Virus record (IMG/VR): IMGVR_UViG_3300017598_000553
Span: 1 to 54,421 of that record
Source: a virus
DNA length: 54,421 bases
Strand: one strand, 5' to 3'
Of the stretch, positions 34,756 to 44,015 are shown one piece after another (within the stretch, counting starts at the first letter, position 1; every line of letters starts with the position of its first letter). A program made the translations under genes and the position numbers. Under the pieces are notes generated by a model. It searched no databases, was not told the origin of the DNA, and was given only the letters and a program-made list of their open reading frames with translations.

Positions 34756-36042
34756 TTATTCGTCTGGAATTAATAATATAGTTTCAGTCAGACCAGCACT
34801 AGTTATAGGTCCATTAATATTTCCTTGCTGGAAGTAAGTAGAAGATGTTCCTTGTCTTACATACCCAACAATAGATTGATCTGTAATATAATCATAACTA
34901 GTCGTAATTATTCCTGAAACATTAGTAATGTCATTTAAAATTTCAGTTTCTCCTACTCCACTAATATAAACTCTTGCCCCCTCAACCGCTGAAAAATCAC
35001 TCAAGTTAAGTGCGGTGATAGTTATTGTAGTTCTTGTTTTTAATACTATACTTCCGCCAAAGGGCGCAGAAGTTATTGAACAATTTGATCCATTTATATT
35101 GATCAAAGTTAAAGTATCGGATGTTCCAGTGTATTGAATATGAATTGAAGCTAAAGAATTGAATGTTATATTATCGATTTCAAGTTCGAAGTCTCCACCA
35201 CCTGAAACAGCCTCAATTTCTAAACATAATGGAGCATCTGCTCTTTCAGTTGCTGAATACGCATCTAATGCAGTTTGCATTGCAGCCTCTGTACCAGTTG
35301 ATATAGTTATGTCAGGTAAAGCTCCTTTTTCAAATAAAGTTTCCCTTACTTCATTCTCTGTAAGTACTGCATCAGCTTCATCCCATGTAGCCCATTCATT
35401 CCATTTTCCGTTAGTACAAGCATTTAACTGAATTAAATCTCCACCAATACCCACTGTTCCAGGAATACCTCCTACAGGATCGCCAAATTCAACAACAGAT
35501 CTCACATTAAGGTCGGCCGTATCAGGCTGCCTGTCAGATGGTTCTGCATCTGTCATTTCTACACCATCTACGTAAAATCTTACTTCATTACCATATCCAT
35601 TGCCTTCAAAAATACCACATAGATGATATGCTCTATTCGGCTGCATAACCGGCCCAAATACCTGAAGATCAAAATTTGTCGGCTCTACACATTCAAACAT
35701 TACATTATTACCATACGCCATTACAAACTGAAAACAAGTTGCATTCGTTCCTTCGCCATAAATTCGTTTTGGCGGAGGCTGTATAGCAGTATTCATAAAC
35801 CACCCAGCCACAGCTTTCCGTGACTGGGCACTGCTTATGCCAGACGTTGTCGGAATTGTTATCCGATCGTCTGTTGTAGCATTTGTTTCTGCACAATTTG
35901 TAACATCCCTACAAATACCGGCACTAGTATATATTATAGACGTAGCAGTTCCGTTTACGGAACCAACTTGATCTAATGCGTCTCCATCAAAGTCCCATCT
36001 GTGATCGGGATTTAATGTGTCTATATCTGTACCATAAGCCAT
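34756..36042 (-). CDS. LamG-type tail adhesin, paralogue of the 840-aa fibre
   Basis: 428 residues. 'LNPDHRWDFDGDALDQVGS', 'RKAVAGWFMN' and 'EVRFYVDGVEM' mark a LamG/concanavalin domain (about 8-235). 'LFEKGALPDITISTGTEAAM' and the end 'SAGLTETILLIPDE' align with the same segments of the 840-residue fibre, so the two arose by duplication of LamG plus C-terminal module. Likely binds a surface glycan. Confidence 0.65.
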   Translation of the reverse strand: MAYGTDIDTLNPDHRWDFDGDALDQVGSVNGTATSIIYTSAGICRDVTNCAETNATTDDRITIPTTSGISSAQSRKAVAGWFMNTAIQPPPKRIYGEGTNATCFQFVMAYGNNVMFECVEPTNFDLQVFGPVMQPNRAYHLCGIFEGNGYGNEVRFYVDGVEMTDAEPSDRQPDTADLNVRSVVEFGDPVGGIPGTVGIGGDLIQLNACTNGKWNEWATWDEADAVLTENEVRETLFEKGALPDITISTGTEAAMQTALDAYSATERADAPLCLEIEAVSGGGDFELEIDNITFNSLASIHIQYTGTSDTLTLININGSNCSITSAPFGGSIVLKTRTTITITALNLSDFSAVEGARVYISGVGETEILNDITNVSGIITTSYDYITDQSIVGYVRQGTSSTYFQQGNINGPITSAGLTETILLIPDE

Positions 36043-37769
36043 TATGCATCAGTAGTCCTAATAGCAGTAATAGTCTGTGCTGATGAAGTCTGTGACCAAG
36101 ATGAAATGAACTGCTTGATCGGTGAAGCATCACCATCTCGAACTATAACAACTAATTGTCTTGTTCCAGACTGCACACTCGTAAATGTTGCAGTTGAACT
36201 GCCAGCTAATTCATCTATGTAAGCAATATATACATCATTAGATACTGCTGCCTCATTTCCTTGAAAATCCTCATTACCATCAGTTGTATCAATTGTAAAT
36301 GTGCTCGTTGACCAACTTGAATAATGCAACCTTCTCTCAAATCCATTATCATCAGTTACTCTAATATATCCACTAGAAGGAGTATCCGCAGGAATTGCTT
36401 CTGATACTTCTACTTCTGTTTCATTATCTGCATCAAGGATAGTTGCTAATGATAGCTGATCTTTTGTAATTGCTGGATCACCGTTTGTGTCCGTACTTGA
36501 ACCATTCCAAGGAGCTACAAGAACTCTGTCTTGTCCACTTTCAAGTCCTGCAACTGTATTTTCAACATAGTTAGGTGGTGTAATTACATTATTTCCTAAA
36601 TCAGTTACTTTATCATTAGATGTTAGGTCAAGCACTTCTATACCTAAACCATAAGCACCAATAATCGCACTACCGGTAGAAGCTCCGCAGAAAGGTTTAG
36701 AAATTGATCTTTCTGTGTTTGGTGATCCTAAAACCGTTGCTGTTGCACTACTAGTTGTACCAGTTATAGTAAGTGAACTAGGAACTACGCCACTAAGTAG
36801 CTGCATCCATAGGGTAGTCGAAGCTGAGCCGGTGTTATTATCTACTGCAAACAGTTGTCCTACACCTGCGGTAGCACCTGCTCCCCAAGTTAATTCTTCT
36901 GCTCCTGCCCAAGTACCTGTGCCACTATCAATTGCTACTTGATGAGTTATGCCTCTGAATAGTTCACCGTTCAAGCCATATATGCTTTCAGTGGTGCCAT
37001 CTGTGGTTAACCATTTCATTCTTTCATAAAACTGGTTAATAGTATAAGAATCTCTGTCCCATTCTGAGTAATAGTACTCATCTGTAGTATCATTATTTAC
37101 ATCAAGTCCTACATAGTTTTCTGTAACATTTGTAATTCCTGACCAAGTTGATACTACTCCGGATACAGTTTCATTATTCAAGTCATTAGAATCGGTTAAC
37201 GCAAGGACGTTGTTACCACGTGAAGTTCCATTAATTGAGAATTCTGAATAGGTATAACCAAATCTACGACATGTACCAATTAGTCTACGACCATCAATAT
37301 CTGCTCCACTATCTCTTGTTTTAATCATGAACCTGTGTGAAATACCAGCAGTTTCATCCGGGTTCAAGCCAGCGCCACCGTAATTCCACCAATCATCTGC
37401 TAAAACGGCACCATCTTGTATTAATTGTATTTGTACGTCACTATTTCCAAAGTTTACTATTCCGTCCCATATTTCATCTCCGCCATCTTGAATAATAGAA
37501 CCATCATATAAATGCTCCGCTTCTGTGGCAGTTATATTATAACCATTTATAAGCGTTATAATGTTGTCCGTTGATCGTCTTGAGGGATCAGTATTTGTAA
37601 TATCAAGCTCATCATCACCTGTCGCTACAGCATCATCCGCTAGTCCTTGCAACCATCTATGGAACTGAATAACAGTTGCGTATGTAGGGGATGAAGAATG
37701 ATCGCCTCCAATATATCGGATGTTCCCTGATGACCTGGTAACTTCCCAATCGCCAGCTACTATAGCCAT
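36042..37769 (-). CDS. Conserved-type virion structural protein, beta-rich
   Basis: 575 residues. The N-terminus 'MAIVAGDWEVTRSSGNIRYI' followed by 'DHSSSPTYATVIQFHRWL' is a start I associate with structural proteins of environmental phages. The body is Gly/Thr/Asp-rich beta structure. It is the first gene after a terminator and a consensus promoter, with CGGAGAT before the ATG, so it heads the tail/fibre transcript. Probably a fibre or virion-surface protein. Confidence 0.6.
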   Translation of the reverse strand: MAIVAGDWEVTRSSGNIRYIGGDHSSSPTYATVIQFHRWLQGLADDAVATGDDELDITNTDPSRRSTDNIITLINGYNITATEAEHLYDGSIIQDGGDEIWDGIVNFGNSDVQIQLIQDGAVLADDWWNYGGAGLNPDETAGISHRFMIKTRDSGADIDGRRLIGTCRRFGYTYSEFSINGTSRGNNVLALTDSNDLNNETVSGVVSTWSGITNVTENYVGLDVNNDTTDEYYYSEWDRDSYTINQFYERMKWLTTDGTTESIYGLNGELFRGITHQVAIDSGTGTWAGAEELTWGAGATAGVGQLFAVDNNTGSASTTLWMQLLSGVVPSSLTITGTTSSATATVLGSPNTERSISKPFCGASTGSAIIGAYGLGIEVLDLTSNDKVTDLGNNVITPPNYVENTVAGLESGQDRVLVAPWNGSSTDTNGDPAITKDQLSLATILDADNETEVEVSEAIPADTPSSGYIRVTDDNGFERRLHYSSWSTSTFTIDTTDGNEDFQGNEAAVSNDVYIAYIDELAGSSTATFTSVQSGTRQLVVIVRDGDASPIKQFISSWSQTSSAQTITAIRTTDA

Positions 37770-37828
37770 TTAATTATCTCCGTTTAATGTACATTAATTT
37801 GTATAAATTAAGAATATTCTATTAATTG

Positions 37829-37857
37829 AATATAGTTATATTTGTCTTTATTGTCAA
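37829..37857 (-). promoter_or_regulatory. Consensus sigma-70-type promoter
   Basis: On the minus strand TTGACA (37857-37852), a 17-base spacer and TATATT (37834-37829) precede the 575-residue structural gene. The -35 box is perfect. It sits just past the capsid terminator, so it would restart transcription for the tail/fibre genes. The bases after the -10 (CAATTA) match the second such site near 44.0 kb. Confidence 0.75.
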
Positions 37858-37864
37858 GATAGAT

Positions 37865-37890
37865 ACAAAAAAGGCCGGTCTATGCCGGCC
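37865..37890 (-). terminator. Rho-independent terminator after the capsid gene
   Basis: Read on the minus strand, GGCCGG (37890-37885) and CCGGCC (37878-37873) form a stem around a six-base loop, followed by TTTTTT (37872-37867). It lies about 25 bases past the capsid stop and would limit read-through from the abundant capsid mRNA. Confidence 0.9.
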
Positions 37891-37914
37891 CGAAATATCT
37901 TATATTTCTACAGA

Positions 37915-38835
37915 TTAGCTAAGAGTCAATTTAGCGCAAGATTTGGTATTACCAATTCCCATGCCAATAGTTTCATAAGCTGCCCATGAAATGATATTCT
38001 TTTTCTTTTCAATCCAGAATTTAGTATCATTCAGAATATAGAAGTTTCCGAAGAACTCCTGTGCAGTGAATGCATAGATAGTATTTTCTAACAAGTCTGT
38101 CTTGTTAGAAACGATCAATCTACGACCAAATAATGTTGAATATGAATACCCATTAACATGAGTTTCTGAACCAACTGCATCACCAGCTGTAGTTGCATCA
38201 TATAAGAACAGTCTATTGAACATTGTAGCATCCATAAGGATAACTTCTGTTCTCAGTCTGTTGCCATCAAGCGTATCGAAAAGTGATTTAAGATCGTTCT
38301 TTACGATCGATCCTACTTCACCACTAGTTGCATAAAGACCAGACACTGCTGTCTGATTTCCTGCTGCTACTTCGATAGTGATAGCTGAATTAACTTGTGA
38401 TAAAAATGCAGTATCTTCTGTCTCCTGAATATCCAATACAGAGTTTTTCTCGATAACCTCAGTTAAAGGCATATCATAAGCTAAAAGCTCTTCTTCTGTT
38501 TTCTGGAAGTCTTCACTTGATACGAAGAAGAATGGGATTTCATATCTTTCGCCCATTACATAGTTATTTGTGGGATTACCACGGAAGTTGACGATCATCG
38601 CTTTAGATTCAGGTTCGATGTCAACTATTTTAACCATACCATCATGGTTTACAGATCTCTGTAGATCCATTTTTGTTACGTACTCAGGTTGTACTATCTT
38701 TCTTGCGAAAGAAACCTCACGTAGTTTCTGTCTAATAAAGGCAGAACCCTCTTGTGCAACTTTTTCAAGCCCTTCAGGAGAGTTCAGCTTCTGGATAAAC
38801 AGTTCGTTTATCGTGCTGGCACTGATATTTTCCAT
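37915..38835 (-). CDS. Major capsid protein, HK97-fold
   Basis: 306 residues with GGAGGG upstream. A helical N-terminal arm ('INELFIQKLNSPEGLEKVAQ') precedes 'FARKIVQPEYVT', 'ERYEIPFFFVSSEDFQ', a spine-helix region and the C-terminal strands 'IYAFTAQEFFGNFYI'. This matches the order of HK97-type capsids, and the gene sits between a decoration-like gene and a strong terminator, downstream of protease and scaffold-like genes. The N-terminal L-x-K-V-A-Q (23-28) could be a maturation cleavage region. Named by fold pattern and synteny. Confidence 0.75.
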   Translation of the reverse strand: MENISASTINELFIQKLNSPEGLEKVAQEGSAFIRQKLREVSFARKIVQPEYVTKMDLQRSVNHDGMVKIVDIEPESKAMIVNFRGNPTNNYVMGERYEIPFFFVSSEDFQKTEEELLAYDMPLTEVIEKNSVLDIQETEDTAFLSQVNSAITIEVAAGNQTAVSGLYATSGEVGSIVKNDLKSLFDTLDGNRLRTEVILMDATMFNRLFLYDATTAGDAVGSETHVNGYSYSTLFGRRLIVSNKTDLLENTIYAFTAQEFFGNFYILNDTKFWIEKKKNIISWAAYETIGMGIGNTKSCAKLTLS

Positions 38836-38849
38836 GCTATAACCCTCCG

Positions 38850-39278
38850 TTATGCGGTTACGAATTCAATTGCTGTGAATCCTTGACCAAGATAAGTTGT
38901 TGAGTGTGATGGTTTTGTGCAATAAGCTACTACAACGGCGTCGCCTGCAGAAGTTATTGACAATTTACCAGTTGCATCCACAAACAGTGGTGCACCTGCT
39001 GTCGGTGATCCTACAAATTGATCTGTTACGCCACGTAATTTACCGTAGATAACTGTAACATTTCCAGTAGAAGCGATATCTGGAGAGAAACCAGCACTAC
39101 CGTCTCTATTAGATTCTGACCAAATTGGGAACGCGAGATCTCCTGCAGTAGGTATACCGCAGTCATCATCTCCGCCAGGAGAAACCCAAGTGCCCGTAAC
39201 ACCAGAAGCTAGAATCCACGTGTCATACGCAAGATCCATTCTGGTTGCTAGGTTTAAGCTACTTAGTATTTGAAGCAT
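38850..39278 (-). CDS. Probable capsid decoration/stabilisation protein
   Basis: 142 residues, beta-rich, Gly/Thr/Ser/Ala content high, GGAGG upstream. 'GNVTVIYGKLRGVTDQFVG' and 'GDAVVVAYCTKPSHSTTY' suggest a small beta barrel like head-decoration proteins, which are normally encoded directly before the capsid gene as here. Assignment by position. Confidence 0.5.
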   Translation of the reverse strand: MLQILSSLNLATRMDLAYDTWILASGVTGTWVSPGGDDDCGIPTAGDLAFPIWSESNRDGSAGFSPDIASTGNVTVIYGKLRGVTDQFVGSPTAGAPLFVDATGKLSITSAGDAVVVAYCTKPSHSTTYLGQGFTAIEFVTA

Positions 39279-39309
39279 TTACTTCTTCCTCCAATTAATA
39301 TGTACCCAT

Positions 39310-39648
39310 TTAGAGTACATCTGATAATAAATAACGAGTCAACGGGTCTAACGTATCGTCGTCTTGTATGCGTGAACTAAGGGTGCCGAATTTAGTATTA
39401 CCCTCATGTGCATTGAATTCAATGGCTTTCTCCATTAAATTTAATTCTTCCATAGTTTTTGATGCAAATTTTTCAATAGAAGACTCTAGTTCTTCGACAG
39501 GAATAGAACCCAACTTGAAAAGTCGGAACGCAAGTTCATGTGCCTTATTTTTAGTTTCAAGCTCTGCCGTTTTTTCAAGAATCTCTTCCTGTAATTGAAC
39601 AATAGCATCTGCGGCTAATTTTTGTAATTCAGCATCCATTAGATTCAA
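39310..39648 (-). CDS. Small helical head-region protein
   Basis: 112 residues, charged, coiled-coil-prone ('QLQEEILEKTAELETKNKAH'). Contains L-Q-K-L-A near the N-terminus and I-E-K-F-A later, the motif repeated across the head genes. It follows two scaffold-like acidic proteins. Possibly an assembly or core protein; family not recognised. Confidence 0.5.
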   Translation of the reverse strand: MNLMDAELQKLAADAIVQLQEEILEKTAELETKNKAHELAFRLFKLGSIPVEELESSIEKFASKTMEELNLMEKAIEFNAHEGNTKFGTLSSRIQDDDTLDPLTRYLLSDVL

Positions 39649-39651
39649 TTT

Positions 39652-39975
39652 TTATTTTTCTTCAGTGTTATCTGCGATAGTCTGAAGTTCTTCAGCAAAA
39701 GATTGTGCAAGAATTTTTCCCGATTCGACTAATTCTGCTACTTTTACTTCCTCTTCTTCTATTTGCAAATCATTTTGAATTAACATTTCTGCCAATTTCT
39801 CGACATCTTCTAATTCATAGTCTTCGCCATATTCAGCTTTAAGAGCTTCGTCGGCAACCTCGGCGTACTTAGCAAGAATATCCATTCTTTCAGAAGCGAC
39901 TTTTACTTCTTCCTCAGAAACTTCTACTTCTTGTTCAGCTTGTTTCATTAATTCATACCTTTCTAGTAAACTCAT
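39652..39975 (-). CDS. Acidic scaffold-like protein
   Basis: 107 residues from the ATG at 39975, chosen because it overlaps the upstream stop as TAATG; an ATG at 39990 would add five residues. Very acidic and helical ('QEVEVSEEEVKVASERM'). Holds four to five K-x-A motifs. Near the end 'GKILAQSFAEELQTIA' resembles 'GAIMARSFHAEIKKLA' of the preceding protein, so the two share a C-terminal module. Likely scaffold or core component. Confidence 0.55.
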   Translation of the reverse strand: MSLLERYELMKQAEQEVEVSEEEVKVASERMDILAKYAEVADEALKAEYGEDYELEDVEKLAEMLIQNDLQIEEEEVKVAELVESGKILAQSFAEELQTIADNTEEK

Positions 39976-40667
39976 TAGTTTTCCCCCCATAATTTTTGAT
40001 AGAGATTGACAAGTACCTGAGCCTGTTTAGAAAGTTCTTCTTCTGCTGGTTCAACTTTTTCTTCTTTCTCAGCTTCTTTAACTTCTTCCTTTACTTCTTC
40101 TTTTACCTCTTCCTTTACCTCTTCAACCACTTCTTCATTCATTTCTGCTTCGGCTAATTTTTTTATCTCTGCATGAAATGAGCGTGCCATGATTGCTCCA
40201 GTTTCTTCAGCTTCTTTAACTTTTTCAGCTTCTTCTGCAGCAAGCTTTTCAGCCTCTACGTTTTTTTCAGCTTCTTCTGCTTCTACCACAGCTTTTGCTG
40301 CATTATAAGCTTCTTCTGCTTCAGCTAATTTAATTTCAGATTCTGATTTAGGTTCTTCAACAGTTTCTTCTTTAGATTCGGTTTCTTCCTTAACTTCAGC
40401 TTTAGCTTCTTTTTCTTCTTCTTTCACTTCTTCATTCACTTCTTCTTTCACTTCAGCTTCAGCTTCTTTTTCTTCTTCTTTTACTTCTTCTTTAACCTCT
40501 TCTTTAGATTCTTCTGCTTCTTTAGAAGTTTCTTCCGCTGAGGTTTCTTCGGCTTTTACTTCTTCTGCAGCTTCTTCTTTCTCGCTTAATCCTTCAACCA
40601 GCTTTTCTTCTGCAGTTTTTTGTCGTCCTAATTTTTCAAGGATTTGATCGACATTTAATCCAGCCAT
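39975..40667 (-). CDS. Highly repetitive Glu/Lys-rich scaffold-like protein
   Basis: 230 residues with GGGAGGT upstream. About two thirds is low-complexity E/K/A/V ('EEVKEEVKEE' repeats around residues 45-95 and 185-205), predicted as long charged helix. Between the repeats lies 'GAIMARSFHAEIKKLA'. The C-terminus 'LSKQAQVLVNLYQKLWGEN' is the only hydrophobic part and may bind capsid. Placed between prohead protease and capsid, the normal site of scaffolding genes. The nucleotide sequence is a matching TTC/TTT-rich repeat. Confidence 0.6.
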   Translation of the reverse strand: MAGLNVDQILEKLGRQKTAEEKLVEGLSEKEEAAEEVKAEETSAEETSKEAEESKEEVKEEVKEEEKEAEAEVKEEVNEEVKEEEKEAKAEVKEETESKEETVEEPKSESEIKLAEAEEAYNAAKAVVEAEEAEKNVEAEKLAAEEAEKVKEAEETGAIMARSFHAEIKKLAEAEMNEEVVEEVKEEVKEEVKEEVKEAEKEEKVEPAEEELSKQAQVLVNLYQKLWGEN

Positions 40668-40684
40668 ATTTTAACCTCCCTTAG

Positions 40685-42457
40685 TTAGTTAATTAAATCC
40701 ATATATATTAATTGTAGATGAGCATCATCCATTTTAGCTACAAACTCTCCTAGTTTAGCAATCCCTAGAGATCGATCAAGTGCTTTTTCAGCACCAACCA
40801 AGCCAAGAGAAGCAACTAGTCCAGTTAGAACGGGATGCTTTCTAATAAAGTTCTCTGTTGAAGAGATGGGTTCTCCTCTTTTCGCTTTATTCTCTGCTTT
40901 AGCTGACATATAGTAAGAAACAGGAACACTTACAAGCGAATTTCGTAAAAATCTATCTATGTTAATTGCAAGCCCAGCAGTTTTCTTGAAAGACTCATCT
41001 TGAGCAAACAAGCTTCCTACTGTCCCAGCACCTACTAAAACTGGTAATAACCATTTATTCTTCATCATAAATTGTCTAAATCCAGTCTTACTAGTATTAT
41101 TAAATACTTTTGCATATCCATAATATAGTCCTCCTAAAATACCAAGAGGTAATATAGGATTCTTGTGTGCAGTTGTTTCCGGATCTGGTTCATGACCAAA
41201 AAATATTTTACTAATAAAGCTTCTATCAACCGGCGCCTGTGGAGGAAATACTGTCTTTGCAGTTTCCGTCTGTTCACTTGGGTCAAAATATGTGCCCTTA
41301 CTTTCCTGTGCAAGTTTAGTTAAAGCTCGTGTAACTATCAGTTCTTTAGTCATAGACATATCTGGAATTTCTTCCATTAGAAGTTCTGCTACCTTTTCAT
41401 CATAGTTATCAAAAGATACATCAACAGGGACTTCGGGAACAGTGTTGGCAGAGATATTAAATACCTCTCCTTTTTGTTCCAATTCATCAGCGAGACTTAT
41501 CTCACCTAAATTGTATAGTGCTAACTTCTGAAAATCCTCTTTTAAAGGAAAAATACGTAGAGCATTCATTGTAGATAAAACCTGGTTCAGAGGAAACTCT
41601 GCAAGTTTCTTTAATTTCTCTTCTGGCAATCTATTCTGTGAATTACGTACGAGTAATTTTGGATCGGAACTTACACAATCAACCTTAGCTTCTATATTCT
41701 TACGAATTTCGGCTAGAGTATCCTGTTCAGCTAATTTTTGTAAATTACTTTCTAAATTAGGTGCATAATTAGCCACCTTCATAAATGTAGCTTCCTTTCC
41801 ATTGTATCCTGCTACTTTAGATAAAAATCCCGCAGTTCTATCTGCAGGGATAAGAACAACACTCAGGTCAAAAAACTTGGGCATTCTATTTATTGCTACA
41901 ATACGTTGTCCACTTGAAATCACGTGATTCATTTTCTTTGCTAAATGTTCACAGTATTCTTTTCTCGTGCGTGCGCGATTGCCACAGATAGAACATTCAT
42001 CCCATGGAACTCTACATCCCATAGATACTGCAGGCAAATCCCCTTTTTCAAGTTTCTGAACTACGTCTTCTGCTTTTGCTTTATCAAGTTCTATAATTAA
42101 CTCTACCCTATGCATTTCTGGGTTATAATGAGAAAACACTACCTTACCCATAGACTTGTTAGGATCCTTGTTCACGTGATGTCTGTAAACATGGCCGAGC
42201 GCCTCAAAAGTTTTGTGATATTCTTTCAGAGCATTTTCTGGAAAATAATCGCCGTTGCGATTTGAGCCGTAATATTCCCCTGCGGAAAGAGCATTCACAA
42301 GAGCATATATCTTGTCAGCTTTTTCTTTCAGCGTCTTGATAAAATCTACAAGAACCTGAGAATATTCTGCCGTTTTAACAAAATTGCTCGGATGAACTAA
42401 TTGTAAAACTTCAGAATTATTATCGCCATATTCGAATAATATTTCTTTATTAATCAT
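40685..42457 (-). CDS. Prohead maturation protease with C-terminal membrane-like extension
   Basis: 590 residues. Residues about 55-210 have 'NRNGDYFPENAL', 'GHVYRHHVNKDP', 'VVFSHYNPEMHRVELIIELD' and 'DLPAVSMGCRVPWDECSICG', consistent with a phage serine-type (herpes/HK97-like) prohead protease: His in the HHV segment and Ser in 'VSMG'. A Cys cluster ('CSICGNRARTRKEYCEHL') may bind zinc. The C-terminal 200 residues have hydrophobic stretches ('PILPLGILGGLYYGYA', 'LLPVLVGAGTVGSLFA'). At least eight K-x-A motifs occur. It precedes scaffold and capsid genes, as expected. Confidence 0.65.
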   Translation of the reverse strand: MINKEILFEYGDNNSEVLQLVHPSNFVKTAEYSQVLVDFIKTLKEKADKIYALVNALSAGEYYGSNRNGDYFPENALKEYHKTFEALGHVYRHHVNKDPNKSMGKVVFSHYNPEMHRVELIIELDKAKAEDVVQKLEKGDLPAVSMGCRVPWDECSICGNRARTRKEYCEHLAKKMNHVISSGQRIVAINRMPKFFDLSVVLIPADRTAGFLSKVAGYNGKEATFMKVANYAPNLESNLQKLAEQDTLAEIRKNIEAKVDCVSSDPKLLVRNSQNRLPEEKLKKLAEFPLNQVLSTMNALRIFPLKEDFQKLALYNLGEISLADELEQKGEVFNISANTVPEVPVDVSFDNYDEKVAELLMEEIPDMSMTKELIVTRALTKLAQESKGTYFDPSEQTETAKTVFPPQAPVDRSFISKIFFGHEPDPETTAHKNPILPLGILGGLYYGYAKVFNNTSKTGFRQFMMKNKWLLPVLVGAGTVGSLFAQDESFKKTAGLAINIDRFLRNSLVSVPVSYYMSAKAENKAKRGEPISSTENFIRKHPVLTGLVASLGLVGAEKALDRSLGIAKLGEFVAKMDDAHLQLIYMDLIN

Positions 42458-42460
42458 TCA

Positions 42461-42979
42461 TTAATCCGCTTCTAGAGGACCATATGTATCTAATTTCGTA
42501 AAATCCGACTTTGATCCATACCCTGATTCATAAACTAGACCGGTACCTACTACTTTTCCTACAGCAGCGTCTGCTATTTCACTAAATCTTCTTTTCTCTT
42601 GTTTAGCTTCTGTCTGGGCTTTTTGTATTGCTGCTAATGTGTTGTAAGTATCAACCGGTGGACCGCCATATAATTCTGGAAATCCCCTATCAATCGATTG
42701 TCTAATAAAAGCTCCAGCAGATAAAGGGTCTGCTGCCATATGTGGAGCGAAATGAAATAATGATGCCCAGTATCTTGCTACAACTTTAGGATCTTCTTTT
42801 TTAAGAGCCGGATGTGCTTTCAACATTTCTCTGTAATATTCTTTACTCTTGGACTTCATTTTATTTTCCTTGAACCAAGCAAGCATCTCATCAGCAAAAA
42901 CAGAACCTATCATTATCGTACCACTACCAATAATTGAAGCAGCCACTGCACCCCACTGAATTTTACTTTGTTTCTCCAT
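42461..42979 (-). CDS. Head-region protein with N-terminal membrane-like segment
   Basis: 172 residues. Residues 9-30 ('WGAVAASIIGSGTIMIGSVF') are hydrophobic. 'YYREMLKAHPALKKEDPKVV' and 'WASLFHFAPHMAADPLSAGA' look like a conserved helical domain. Its start directly abuts the stop of the gene upstream and its stop lies three bases before the protease gene. Possibly an ejected or portal-vertex protein. Family not recognised. Confidence 0.5.
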   Translation of the reverse strand: MEKQSKIQWGAVAASIIGSGTIMIGSVFADEMLAWFKENKMKSKSKEYYREMLKAHPALKKEDPKVVARYWASLFHFAPHMAADPLSAGAFIRQSIDRGFPELYGGPPVDTYNTLAAIQKAQTEAKQEKRRFSEIADAAVGKVVGTGLVYESGYGSKSDFTKLDTYGPLEAD

Positions 42980-44010
42980 TATCTTACCTTATATTGTTGT
43001 AAACGTAAATTAACAGCATCTCGAGTGAGAGGTACTTTAGATTGTTTCTTTTTTTGTGGCATCATTCTTCCAGCCTTGAAAGATACAAGCATTGCCACGG
43101 CTGCGGTAGCAGTTGGATGTTCCTTGAACCACTTGAAGGATTCACTAGCAGTGTTAAAAAAGCCAGCGTTCTTAATCATATTTGGTGAATTATTTGAACT
43201 GCGAAGAGATTCATATTCTGCCTTGTAAGCTTCATATGCTTCTTCTAAACGTAAAGCATGTAAGTATTTATCTTCAATTTCATTAGCTAATTTGAATAGA
43301 CGTGATTCGGTGTTTGGAAGCGAACTTGAGAATTCTGCCTGTTTGTCAAAATCGATGTGTGTCATTCTATCAGCTAGACGAGACTTAAATAAATCTATCA
43401 TAGCTTCACCTGTACATTCTGCTGCAGTCTTGATAATACCCGAAATATCTGCAAAAGTAGTCCCTTCTAGAACTGCTTGTTTTACAAGTGTTTCTAGTTC
43501 TTCTACATCAGTTGTAAAAGATCCTTGTGTTTGTACAAAATTATCATTCAAGTATTCGACTACTCCTTGTAGATATTCGCTTTTCTTTACGAAGTCTCCG
43601 CTTGAAGTCTTGATCGAATCTCGGTGTTTTACAATATTTTCTATTTCTAAATCTGAATGTAAAGAGACTTCTGCTTTCTTATATAAATCAAAAATGCTTG
43701 ATACCTCCGTGTCCGGAGTATCTAGTGTATAGTCATACATAGGAATTTCCTCTTTACCTACTTTTACTGTTTCTTCATGAGCAAGTTCGGCATCTGCTAA
43801 ATCAAATTTCAAATATTTCTCTTCGGCTGTTTTGATAAGCGCAAGATATGTAGATACATTAGCACTCTCTGCAACTCTACGTAATTGTTGCTTGTTCAAA
43901 CCCTGTTCAGACGCAACTTTCTTGAGTCCTTCATTCAAGGTGATATGCTTTTGTACATAGTCTTTTGATATGCGTTCGCCTAACTTCTCAAGTTCTTTAG
44001 GTTCTACCAT
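42979..44010 (-). CDS. Helical head-region protein
   Basis: 343 residues, mostly helix, with many K-x-A motifs ('LKKVASEQG', 'LIKTAEEK', 'IIKTAAEC', 'FDKQAEF', 'LFKLANE', 'MIKNAGF'). The end has a short hydrophobic 'PTATAAVAMLVSFKAG' and a basic tail. It follows the large terminase. A portal gene is not otherwise visible in this window, but this sequence does not look like a portal. Called unknown virion or assembly protein. Confidence 0.5.
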   Translation of the reverse strand: MVEPKELEKLGERISKDYVQKHITLNEGLKKVASEQGLNKQQLRRVAESANVSTYLALIKTAEEKYLKFDLADAELAHEETVKVGKEEIPMYDYTLDTPDTEVSSIFDLYKKAEVSLHSDLEIENIVKHRDSIKTSSGDFVKKSEYLQGVVEYLNDNFVQTQGSFTTDVEELETLVKQAVLEGTTFADISGIIKTAAECTGEAMIDLFKSRLADRMTHIDFDKQAEFSSSLPNTESRLFKLANEIEDKYLHALRLEEAYEAYKAEYESLRSSNNSPNMIKNAGFFNTASESFKWFKEHPTATAAVAMLVSFKAGRMMPQKKKQSKVPLTRDAVNLRLQQYKVR

Positions 44011-44015
44011 AATTG

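Noticed and set aside
40066-40560. Possible tandem DNA repeat or CRISPR-like array in the TTC-rich stretch
   Set aside because: It is the coding sequence of a Glu/Lys-rich low-complexity protein; unit length is irregular and there are no spacers.
42979-44010. Portal protein
   Set aside because: Its position after terL is suggestive, but the helical sequence with repeated K-x-A motifs and a hydrophobic segment does not resemble portals; the portal may lie outside the window.
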